From NCBI GenBank assembly GCA_000750105.3, contig JPHH03000031.1, forward strand, positions 1-64,000: 64,000 nt of DNA. Direction: 5' to 3'. The notes beneath the pieces were generated by a model. The model was not told the origin of the DNA. It did not search any database and worked only from the letters and a program-made list of their open reading frames with translations. The position numbers and the translations under genes are program-made. Shown piece after piece: positions 20,924 to 31,345 of the stretch. The number at the start of each line of letters is the position of its first letter. Within the stretch, counting starts at the first letter, position 1. This stretch comes from Tolypocladium sp. Sup5 PDA-1 (Eukaryota > Ascomycota > Sordariomycetes > Hypocreales > Ophiocordycipitaceae).

Positions 20924-23137
20924 ATGAAGCCAATTCGATTCCTCACGCTTCCGCTCTCGTCATCCAGACCACACCCCGTCCCGCGCGCATATCGTTGTGC
21001 CCTAGCGACCGGCCATCGCAGACTCACAGTCTCCCGAACCCTCCACGCCCACCAGGTGCCCAAGCTGCGGAAACGACACGACGACGCCGTCATGACTACG
21101 ACCGCCACGACCCTCAAGGGCCAGCCCCTTGACAAGCCCGTCCTCGACGCCATGCTGCGGCGGCGCATGTTCTACACGCCGTCGTTCGAGATCTACGGCG
21201 GCGTTGGCGGTCTCTACGACTACGGCCCGCCGGGCTGCGCCCTGCAGGCCAACATCGTTGACCTGTGGCGCAAGCACTTCGTCCTCGAGGAGGATATGCT
21301 CGAGGTCGACTGCACCGTCCTGACGCCCCACGAAGTCCTCAAGACCAGCGGCCACGTCGACAAGTTCGCCGACTGGATGTGCAAGGACCCCAAGAACGGC
21401 GAGATCCTGCGAGCCGACCACTTCGTCGAGGCCATCCTCGAGGCCCGGCTGAATGGCGACAAGGAGGCTCGCGGTGAGAAGGTGGAGGAAAAGGACGACC
21501 CCAAGAAGAAGAAGAAAAAGGCCAAATCCGAGGCCGTCAAGCTTGACGATGCCGTTGTCCAGGAGTACGAGGAGGTGCTGGCCAGGATTGACAACTACGA
21601 CGGCCCCCAACTCGGCGAGCTCATCAAGAAGTACGATCTCAAGAACCCGGCGACCGGCGTGCTGCCTTCGGACCCCGTGGCCTTCAACCTCATGTTCCAG
21701 ACCTCGATCGGCCCCAGCAGCAACCTCCCCGGCTATCTCCGCCCCGAGACCGCTCAGGGCCAGTTCCTCAACTTTGCCAAGCTCCTCGAGTTCAACCAGA
21801 GCCAGATGCCTTTTGCCTCTGCCTCCATCGGCAAGTCCTACAGAAACGAAATCTCCCCCCGTGCCGGTCTCTTGCGAGTGCGAGAGTTCCTGATGGCCGA
21901 GATCGAGCACTTTGTCGACCCCCAGGGCGGCAAGAAGCACCACCGTTTCCACGAAGTTGAGCACGTTGAGCTAGTTCTTCTGGACCGCGACACTCAGCTC
22001 TCTGGTAAGACAGTGACCCGGAAGATTGCCATTGGCCAGGCCGTCAAGGAGGGTCTTGTTGACAACGAGACCCTCGGCTACTTCCTGGCCCGAATCCATC
22101 TCTTCCTGGAGAGGATTGGTGTCGATCTGTCCAAGTTGCGCTTCCGCCAGCACATGCAGAACGAAATGGCCCACTATGCATGCGACTGCTGGGACGCGGA
22201 GCTGCTCACGACCACTGGCTGGGTCGAGTGCGTTGGCTGTGCTGACCGAAGTGCATACGACCTGAGTGTCCATGCCAAGAAGACCGGTGCTCCTCTGGTC
22301 GTTCGCGAGCGACTTGAGGAACCCATTGTGGTTGAGGAGTGGCAAGTCGATATCGAGAAGAAGAAGTTCGGCCCCCTGTTCAAGAAGGACGCCAAGACTG
22401 TGGAGACCGCTCTGCTTGCTACCTCGCAGGAAGAGCGGGAGAAGCTGTCCAAGCAGCTGAGCGACGCTGGCAAGCTCACCCTCGATGTGGCTGGTGTTGG
22501 TAACGGCCAGGTCGAAGTCGGCAGCGACACCGTCAATATTGAGTTCCGAAAGAGGGTCGAGAACACAAGGGAGTTCACCCCCAACGTCATTGAGCCCTCG
22601 TTCGGTATCGGCCGAATCCTGTATTCACTGATCGAGCACAACTTCTGGACTCGTGGCAGTGATGGTGGCGACGAGGCCCGCGGTGTAAGTTAAGCATGCC
22701 TACAAACGTTCGAGCACAGTGGTCGCTAATCCATCCTACAGGTGCTTTCGTTCCCACCGACCGTTGCCCCTACGAAGGTGCTCATCGTGCCCCTGTCGTC
22801 CAATGCTCAGTTCAAGCCGATCCTCAAGAAGCTGTCGCAGCAGCTGCGCAGCCTTGGCGTGTCCAGCCGCGTAGATGACTCTTCTGCCAGCATCGGCAAG
22901 CGATACAGCCGAAACGACGAGCTCGGCACGCCGCTCGGCATCACGGTGGATTTCCAGACCTTGCAAGACCACACGATTACGCTGAGAGACCGCGACTCGA
23001 CCACGCAGGTCCGGGCTGAGGAGGGCAAGATTCTGGAGGCCATCAAGTCGCTCGTGGACGGCAGCAAGAGCTGGGAGAAGGTTGCTTTGGAGCTGCCCAA
23101 ATTCGAGGGCCAAGAGGTGGAGGTTGCTCTTCGCTGA
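20924..23137 (+). CDS. grs1: Glycyl-tRNA synthetase, cytosolic and mitochondrial
   Basis: Two exons, 20924-22684 and 22742-23137, with a 57-nt intron (donor GTAAGT, branch GCTAAT), encode 718 residues from the first ATG. Class II features are visible: MFYTPSFEIYGGVGGLYDYGPPG, LRPETAQGQFLNF, motif 2 GKSYRNEISPRAGLLRVREF, the motif 3 segment VIEPSFGIGRILY, and a C-terminal anticodon-binding domain carried mostly by exon 2 (LIVPLSSNAQFKPILKKL). A Lys-rich insert at about residue 190 and the eukaryotic dimeric layout fit fungal Grs1. A second in-frame ATG at 21092 (MTTTATTLKGQ) would give the cytosolic form; the 56 residues before it are Arg-rich and presequence-like, so one gene probably supplies both compartments. 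Confidence 0.94.
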
Positions 23138-25682
23138 AGCGGGCCATTGGGAATCAAGGATGAGGAGGACGTGAGACCGAGACTATTTAGAATCAAATCT
23201 GGATGTCGTCTAAAGAAACAGGCGGTCGGCCCGAAATAGATGAGAAAGTGGCCAAGGTGGCCTCAGCTATGGAGAGCAAACGCGCGATGTGCTGTTGATC
23301 CCTGCGAGTGGTTAAGTCGGGCAACGAAGGCTGCTCGAGGTGCTGCAGCGCGTGATCGGATGACAGCTCAATGACACTCATCAATGCGAGTGATAAGTAG
23401 CCCCGTGCAACCCGCCTATAATCTCGTGCGAGTGGAATACGTGCACTGGTGTCTTTACACTCGCGGTGGGCAAGGCACGTTACAGTATCCGTACATCCAG
23501 CTTGACCGTGTCCCCCTGGACAGGGAGGGGAAAGGGGCGCCCGGCGCGTGCGCGTGCGAGGCCAAGGTGCTCTGCAACGGATCCGTGCATCGAGGAGACT
23601 CTTGCCACGCCATGGACCGTGTGTTTGACGGGATTGGATGCCCCAGATTTACGGATACAGCGCAAGCAATCAGCTGTATCCGTACATTAGGTAGTCCGTA
23701 GCGGAGCCGACATACATAAGGTAAAGCAAGGGGGGGTTTTCCTGGGGTACTATTAACATTAAGCGCGTCCATTATACCCGTATATTGCACTTCGTATTGC
23801 ACAAGCCTTGGCTGAGTTCTCGATGTCCAGAGGGCTGCAGGCCGCTGTGGAACTACTGTACTTCGTACGTGCTACTATTTTCGCAGCCGGGCGAGGCGAC
23901 GACGTATCTGTACGAGCAGCGCCTCACGTGGCCTTGCATTAACTAACTGGGCCTGCGGCAGCCAGGGTGTTCCATCGCGGCGCGAATCCGGCTTGCCGCC
24001 GAGGGGTTTGGAGGGTCTGGTGGAGGAGGGGTGGTGGTGGGGACAAGGAAGTTGTCCTTGACGCCTCGCAGCAAGGCCGTCCTCGTCGATTGTTTTGTCA
24101 TTTTACGAGTACATACGGACTACAGCCGTTTAAATATCGACCCTGCTGCCGGGCTGCCGGGTTAGCAGCTCAAGTGAACCGCCGGCGACATCTCTTCCGT
24201 ATCCTGCACAATGGGTCCCGTCGTTGTCCTGCGCGGTACCGCCGATCCCGTGTGGGCGATGAGCGCGGAGACTGTTTCGCTCGAGGCCCCCTGGTGCATG
24301 GAGCAGAAACGCGGCGGTTCTCGAAGGTGTTTCTTCAACAGACGGTGCCTCAACCGGGCACTAGCGAGCTCCTATCGGGGTCGTACGTTTCAAGGAGGCC
24401 ATGAGGAATCCAACAGCGTCATGGTTGGCGGCTCACGCTTGTCAACGCCGAGACGCCCCAGACAGCTGATCTGGGTGGCGCTCGCTGATGAGCGGCTGAA
24501 CCAACGGCGCTGCTTGTGCTCCAGCGCACCTGAATCCGATAGGAAGTCGGTGCAGGACGGCTGTACGGGGTGGCTGGAATCGGCTGGCAACGTAAGTATG
24601 GACTACCAGGCACAGCCGCTGTTGGAGAGGGACGAGCAAGGCTGCGTGTCGACGAAAGGCTGTGGCGATTGCCCCGCTGGCCGGTCCATGGTCGTCTGGC
24701 CGTGACGCGCAGGTCGAGGATAAGGTACTCGTATTGATTATTGCAGATCACGGCAGTCGTTTGCTTGGACTCGTCGGGCCGTGCTCTCGCTTGTATCGCG
24801 ATAGTGCACCGCGGCCAAGGAAGAGCAAACGGCGCTCGATGTGACGCGGGCCCGGATTGATTGATTGATTGATGGTTGATTGACGAGCCAGGGCCTCCCG
24901 CATTCCATGTCCAAAGAGGGGCCGCCACCCCGTTTGCCAGTTGTAGCGGTAAGGACCGCAAGGTAGCCGGTTTGCGGGTGCTGCCTTTCCCCGACACGCC
25001 GAGCCCCACCCCTGTTTCTCTTGGGCCTCAGCAGCGCCCACTAGGTAAGACCCAAGCCAAACGGCCTCTGCGCGCTGCCAGTCCCAGCTGGGCTGCGATC
25101 CATTGTCCTCCACTGCTCCGCTGCAGCCGCCGCCACGGGCACTGTGCGCCTGGGCCTGTCCACCTCCATCTCCCACGCACATCGGATCCCTCCTTGTCGC
25201 CCGACCTCCTTCTTGCACAACCTCGAGTGCGTACGCCTTCGTCGACCACGGCCTGTTCATGTTGCGCTGTTCCTGAGTGGCGCCCGCGAGACAAACGGTC
25301 ACCAGCAGTCGACATACACCTCTCTCTGTCCCACCCGGTCGACCACGCTGCGAGCCGGCTGCCGCTGCTGAGGCGAAACCGCCCAAGTTGCCTTCGCCGC
25401 ATCCCCTCCCCTCCTGAGCAGACTCGTCGACAAGGCCAACGGCTCGTGCCGGGCTTGCGATAGCGACCTGTGATCTCGCCTACGGTCTCTCGGGCGCCGC
25501 GATTGTCCAGCACCTTGGTTTATCGGCTGGCCGCCGTCGCAGCACTTCGACAGCACTGCGACCCCCTACGGCCGCTTGCACGAGCCGCAATTCGCCGCAG
25601 CGCTCGAGGCCCTGCTCACCAGGCGACATTTCAAGTCAAATCACCTAGACTACCCACGATTTCGCAGCCAAACTGATCCAAA
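23138..25682. other. Long gene-poor region upstream of cla4
   Basis: About 2.5 kb with no convincing gene. It holds TCCGTA/TACGGA motifs near 23488, 23651, 23672, 23693 and 24116, a TTGA microsatellite at 24855-24883, and a C/T-rich stretch at 25100-25470 that is probably cla4 promoter and leader. Several ORFs of 100-210 codons lie on both strands; none shows a domain or splice-linked continuation. Confidence 0.45.
24855..24883. repeat. TTGA tetranucleotide microsatellite
   Basis: About seven near-perfect GATT/TTGA units with one GATG interruption, in the intergenic region upstream of cla4. Confidence 0.85.
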
Positions 25683-28600
25683 ATGGCCCAGAATAGGTAC
25701 GTTTATTGGGGGAGAAGTCGTTGTTTGTCAAAATCCTGGCGAGAAGCGACAAACCACCAGTTGAGTCGGGGATATCGAGACCCGACCACACGACTCGGCG
25801 CCGATGATTTGTCGCCTCTCTGCCTCTCCAGTCACCCCCAATGACGAGCCAACGCCTGCCCTGGGCCTCGCACGTCCTGCGTGCCCTTGGCCGTGCAATT
25901 GCAGCTGCAAGCCATACATCCCAGTAGCTCGGGCCAGCGTTGCTGCCCAGAGGCTCCCCCACGAGGCCGGCCGCACGGCTTCTAAGGACTGTCCAAATGC
26001 TAATAAACTCGCAGCAGCATGTATTCGACCGGCCAGTTCATGAACCCCGGCCCGGCGCCGCGGCCACCCACCGACAGACCTCGCCTGAATCTGACGCCAA
26101 ACACCAATCTCCCGGGAAGCATGGCCAACATGGCCATCTCTCCTATCCGCAGCACGGCTACGTCGACCTACACGGGCTCTACTATCTCGCTACCAATTGC
26201 CCGTCAGCAGTCTAATAACATGGACGGTATGGGCGGGGTTGCGATCAAGAAGGAAGGCTGGGCGTCAGTCAAGGAGAGCAAGAACTTCATTCAGCCCTGG
26301 AAACAAAAGTACCTGATTCTTCGCAAGGAGTCTTTGGACTTCCACAAGACCGAGGGCGGCAAGGTCGCATACACGCTCTATTTGAAGGATGTCCTCAACG
26401 TCGGCAGAGTCGAGCAAGCCGGCACCATCCTTGAGGTCAAGAGGAAGGCAGATGGCGCATCCAGCAGTCCCGGCGATGACGACGGACAGACCAGGACGCT
26501 CCAGATCAGGGTCAAGAGCGACGATGATCTTTACGAGTGGATTGACTTCATTTACGGCGCCTGCCCGGGCATGGGCGGCGTGAGCAACCCAACCAACTTT
26601 TCCCACGCAGTTCACGTTGGCTTCGACCCGCAGACCGGAGAGTTCATCGGCCTTCCCCCGGAGTGGTCGAAGCTCCTGAACTCCTCGGCCATCACCAAAG
26701 AGGACTATGAACGCAACCCTCAGGCTGTCTTCGAGGTCTTGGACTTCTACACCGATCTCGCCAAGAGAGCGGAGAACCCTAACCAGTACTCCAGCCTCAC
26801 GCCCACGCCTCCCGCCACGACTCAAAACAAGCAGTTGGGCTACGGAAATGGAAGCTCAATAGCACCTCCTCGTCCGGCTCCTCCCACGCCATCTCAACGC
26901 AATCCAAGCTACAGCACGACACCGCCTGGCAGCTCTCAGAGGCGACCGACCCTCGGCGAACAGCAGCAGCAGCAGCAGCAGCAACGCCAGCAGATGCAGG
27001 TCATGTCGCCTAACTACGTCTCTCAGGATGCTCTGAGGGACGAGCAGCGAAAGAAGCAGCTGGAGGCACAGAAGCAGCGAGAGGCGGACGAACAGCACAG
27101 GCGTGAGCTGGAAGAGTACAACGCCTCGCTACCTAAAAACAAGGTCCCCTTGGCCCAGCAGGAGATTGGCGGCAGCGGCTACAGCGGCGCTTCCTCGCCA
27201 TCACCCCACGGAGACCGATTCAACCCATCGCGAGCGGCTCCGCTTGCGCCCAAGCCCGCTGGGGGCCAGACCAGCGGCCTCCGTGCCCAGAGACCAGCTC
27301 CGCCAGCTCCTGGTGGATCTGGCGCTCCGAATCGCCCTCCCATGTCCTCACAATCAAGTTCCTCCCGGGATCCCGCCGCCCTGGCACCACGAACACCGCG
27401 AAACGACAGCCCCGCCGGATCCAGCGCAGCGCGGTACCAGAACGGCAACCAGGCATCTGCGCCGAGGCAGCCGCAGCCGCAAGGCCAAGCCGCTTCTCGA
27501 TTGCCTGCCCCCGTCAAGCCGCTCAATGTAGCCGCCAAGCCAAGCCAGACGCAACAGGCAGATGGTGTCAAGGCGGCGGAGGCTGCGCTCACCGCGAAGC
27601 CATCAGCGGCAGAGCGCAAACAGGACGTGCGCATGTCCACAATGTCTGAAAGCGAGGTCATGGCCAAACTCAAGGAAGCCGTATCCAAGGAGGACCCCAA
27701 TCTGTCGTACTCGAAGCAGAAGAAGATTGGGCAAGGTGCTTCTGGCTCGGTCTACGTTGCCAAGATCAAGGACACTGCCCAGGGCATCGCTCGTGAGGTT
27801 CTTCGTCAGCAGGGCAGCCGGGCGCAGGTTGCCATTAAGCAAATGGATCTTGCTCACCAACCGAGAAAGGAGCTGATTGTGAACGAAATCATGGTCATGA
27901 AGGACAGCCGGCACAGGAACATTGTCAACTTCCTTGACGCCTTCCTGCGAAACAACAACGCCGAGCTTTGGGTCGTCATGGAATACATGGAGGGCGGTGC
28001 CCTGACTGACGTGATCGACAACAACCCGTCCATCTCGGAAGAGCAGATTTCCACCATCTGTCATGAGGTAAGCCCCGTCTTGATGCGCCTCACTCAACGA
28101 AGCACGTGGGCTAACTTGAACTCTTCTTACTTAGACATGCCGAGGCCTGCAGCACCTCCACGCCCAAAGCATCATCCATCGCGACATCAAGAGTGACAAC
28201 GTCCTCCTGGATGCGCGCGGCAACGTCAAGATCAGTACGTACCACAGACCCCTTTCACGTTGATTAAAATACAGAGTCCACGGGGCTAACCTGTCGCAGC
28301 TGATTTCGGATTCTGTGCCAAGCTCACAGAGACCAAGTCCAAGCGAGCAACCATGGTCGGAACGCCGTACTGGATGGCTCCCGAGGTTGTGAAGCAGAAG
28401 GAATACGGACCAAAGGTGGACATCTGGTCGCTGGGCATCATGGCCATCGAAATGATCGAGTCTGAGCCGCCGTACCTGAACGAGGAGCCACTGAAGGCTC
28501 TATACCTCATCGCCACGAACGGAACTCCGCGGCTGAAGAAGCCCGAGAAGCTGAGCAAGGAGCTCAAGGCATTCCTTTCCGTCTGCCTTTGCGTCGACAT

Positions 28601-28709
28601 CAAGAGCCGTGCCTCGGCTGACGAACTGTTGGCCCACGACTTCTTGAAGCACGGCTGCCCCTTGGGAAGCCTGGCGGACCTGCTGGCATTCAAGAAACAT
28701 GCGAAATAA
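25683..28709 (+). CDS. cla4: PAK-family kinase Cla4 (PH, CRIB, kinase)
   Basis: Four exons: 25683-25696, 26015-28067, 28135-28234 and 28300-28709, giving 858 residues. The first exon is only 14 nt (MAQN plus two bases) and is followed by a 318-nt intron; joining it restores MAQNSSMYSTGQFMNPGPAP, the N-terminus I know from other Sordariomycete Cla4/Chm1 proteins. Domains: PH at about 80-190 (KKEGWASVKESKNF), CRIB right after it (NPTNFSHAVHVGFDPQTGEF), a long Pro/Gln-rich linker with an eight-Gln run, and the kinase from about residue 570 (IGQGASGSVYVA, IIHRDIKSDNVLLD, DFGFCAKL, GTPYWMAPEV). The second and third introns lie inside the kinase domain. It acts downstream of Cdc42/Rac in polarity, septation and, in pathogens, host penetration. 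Confidence 0.94.
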
Positions 28710-31345
28710 GCGTCGCATGATGCCTACTTACTGTTAAGGAAGCAACGCTCGCACGGTCACCGTTTTAGTTCGACATATTGTGGTTTGGCAAGCAAAGAAT
28801 GATGCTCATATTCCCCTGAATGATGGTTGGCGTTGGCGTTGGGAAGGATTCACCCAGGTCTGTTGTGCAAGCGTCTGAGTAGCAACATCGTCTTGCGCAG
28901 CTGAGAACATTTTTTGAGGCAAATATGGCGGCACGAAGGGCTCCCGATGTCTCTGTCTGCGAAGCGGCGACGCATGCCACAGCGGTATCAACGTCGAGCG
29001 GGTGGCGACACCGAGTCGAAGGCCAGTGGCTGCTGCAGCTCGTGCGAGGATTCTATCCCGAGGAGATACTTCTGGTTAATAGTTATTATAGACCAATGAT
29101 AAAGTGAATGCCCGCCAGCACCCATCGGCAATTGAGAGCCTGGTGACGCGCATGCTCCATTATCATAATGATGCCATTTTTGGGGCGTACGTAATGCGAG
29201 GCGGGAGAGAGAGCTGGTCTGTTGTTTCAGGATGTGTGTTTGGCAGATCGTTACACCTGCATCAGAGGGGCCGTTGCGCATGATGATTGGCGAGATCGGC
29301 ACAATCCCGTGGCCGGTGGAGGCGCGTCGTGTGCTGTCACATTGTCTGGGGAGGGAAGGGGATTTATCATCGTGGCTTGACGGGCTTGACGGGGCTGAAG
29401 GATGATGATGTCCTTGCCTAATGCCTAGCAACAGGGAGTGTCATTGGGATGCCGACTTGAGCCTGCATGATGCTGATGCGATGCGGAGAGTGTGGGCAAT
29501 ATCAATCAGGCGCGTGTTACATGACCGAGGAGGGGGTTTTGATGGCGGGTGAGTTGCCAAAAGGTCTTGCTTCCAATGAAACTGTCTGTATGAGTGAGTA
29601 GTCAATCATTAGACAGGTACCTTGCACAACGGGTGTGCTGGCCCATGGCCTCCGGTATTCGTAGGTGTACCTAAATGCTCCCGTCGTGATGGAACACCAC
29701 GCCACAGAGGGGCGGGTGCTTGAATTGGAAGGGGGCCCAAGTTTCGAGATCCCAGGAGCTTGCACAGGACCACTCGAGTCTCCTGAAATCTTTCCCAAAC
29801 GGGAGGGTCTACGAGTAGAAAGTCGGCAAGGATGGGCGGGCAGGGCAGCCCCCTTTTTCGTGCCAACCATGCGGGAGAGCGACCTTCTGCCGCAGTGGCT
29901 GAATAGTTTGGGCCATTGACGGCGACCATCGTGACAGGGGCTGGGAGGCTTGGGAGGGCAGACGCACAGAGGCAAAGCAAGCATGGGATCCGAGAGCCGT
30001 TGGCGCAAGGCAAGGAAGGGCACATGGTCCTATCGTGCACCACGATGCAGCACACGCGGGCGCGGGCGGGGGACAAAACGTGTCCTACCTTACTTGCCGT
30101 CCGCAAGCCGGGGCAGGGAGTCGTTGGCAGCTGGCGGCCGACTCGGGACTGACGGGGGACGGGTTACCTACCTAGTCAATACGCCCTGCTCTTGCAGAGT
30201 TCGTCCAACTTTTGCCCGTTTGTCGTCTGTACATGTGCATGGGCGGAGGCGGACGAGCTGTAAAGTCGAGGCGGACGTGGCGGAGCTGTGCGTGTCAAAC
30301 AAGCGCAGGCAACTTCAGTTGGACGATTACGAGAGGCTTCACAGCGGCGTCTCTGAGGCACCTAGAAACTGTACTTTGTACGGACTACGGACTACGCGCA
30401 TTAAAGTTGCCGTGCGCTGCGAAGAAGCATGAGTGATGGAGGTCCAGCCCGTGTTTCAGAGATGTCGAGGTGAACCAATGACTGGCGGGCGCTGCAGCTG
30501 TCCGTCAGGTTACCTAGGTGAGGTGCGCCCCAGCTCCAGCGGTCCAGCTGTCCAGCTGTCCAGCCTCCCGCTGTGAGCCAGCGACTCCAGGGCATCCACC
30601 CCCACCAACAGCGTCCCATCCCAGCAAGTCCCGGCAGCGTACGCCAGCCGTGGAGCCACAAACCAGCTCACTAAACCTATCACGGGTATCCACAGGCTGG
30701 AAACCTCCAGCAACGCACATCCATCCGCTCGCTCTCCTCTGTCGACTCCTGCATTTCGCATCCATCCCCTTCTCCAGGCCCTCTCCTCTCCACGCTTCTC
30801 CCCCCATCGCCAACCTCCTCCTCCCTCTCTCTTCCCCCCCCAATGAGGCCTGTATATTGAACCCGTTTGTACTTTGTTTCTGCCTCGTCTCTTCCCTTCC
30901 TTTGGGCACCTCGCGGAAGCTCGGCGGCTGCAGCAGCCAAACTCAATCCGGCAGACCCTCGACGAGCCAGCCAGACGGACCGACGCATCCTCCCAGCACG
31001 CCTCACCGGCTTCGTGCTGCCCCGTCCACCGCCGCCAGTCGACAAGGCGCCCGATTCGGCTCGTCACAGTATCCCCTTGTAATACCGGCTACTGGACCAC
31101 CTGCTTTGTCGCGCCTCTTCACTCCCTCGTCGTACGCCTGCTACCGCTGCTGCTGCTGCTGCTGCTGCTACGTCAGCTGCCGTCGTGTGGTGGTGGTGCT
31201 TCATGACATTTGGCCTCGACCTCGACCTCGACCTCGACTGGTGCCTTCACTCTCCCTTCGACACCCGGCGCGCGAAATAATACTTTCTATCCTACCCTGA
31301 GGCGCTCTGTGGCGTTGTGCCATGCGGCCAGACAGGTAATTGATA
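28710..31345. other. Long intergenic region before the Pumilio gene
   Basis: About 2.6 kb with no supported gene. It holds TACGGA motifs near 30379 and 30386, a strongly C/T-rich leader-like tract at 30690-30845, a CTG/CTC triplet microsatellite near 31146-31170, and a CCTCGA hexamer repeat at 31211-31238. The tracts next to 31346 suggest a long 5' leader for the Pumilio gene. ORFs in the CT-rich part are low in complexity. Confidence 0.45.
31211..31238. repeat. CGACCT hexamer repeat in leader
   Basis: Four to five tandem CTCGAC units just upstream of the Pumilio-family gene. A (CTG)n tract lies close by at about 31146-31170. Both are probably in the 5' leader or promoter. Confidence 0.8.

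Noticed and set aside
21002..21964. A 320-codon minus-strand ORF over the glycyl-tRNA synthetase gene
   Set aside because: Antisense shadow with Leu/Val/Gly-rich composition and no motifs.
23640..23700. Inverted TCCGTA/TACGGA copies considered as a miniature inverted-repeat transposon
   Set aside because: The arms are only 7-10 nt, there is no target-site duplication, and the same motif occurs singly elsewhere.
23967..24705. Overlapping plus-strand ORFs (24211-24705 has ATG in a fair context)
   Set aside because: Cys/Arg/Gly-rich translation with no motif or intron support; most likely intergenic DNA.
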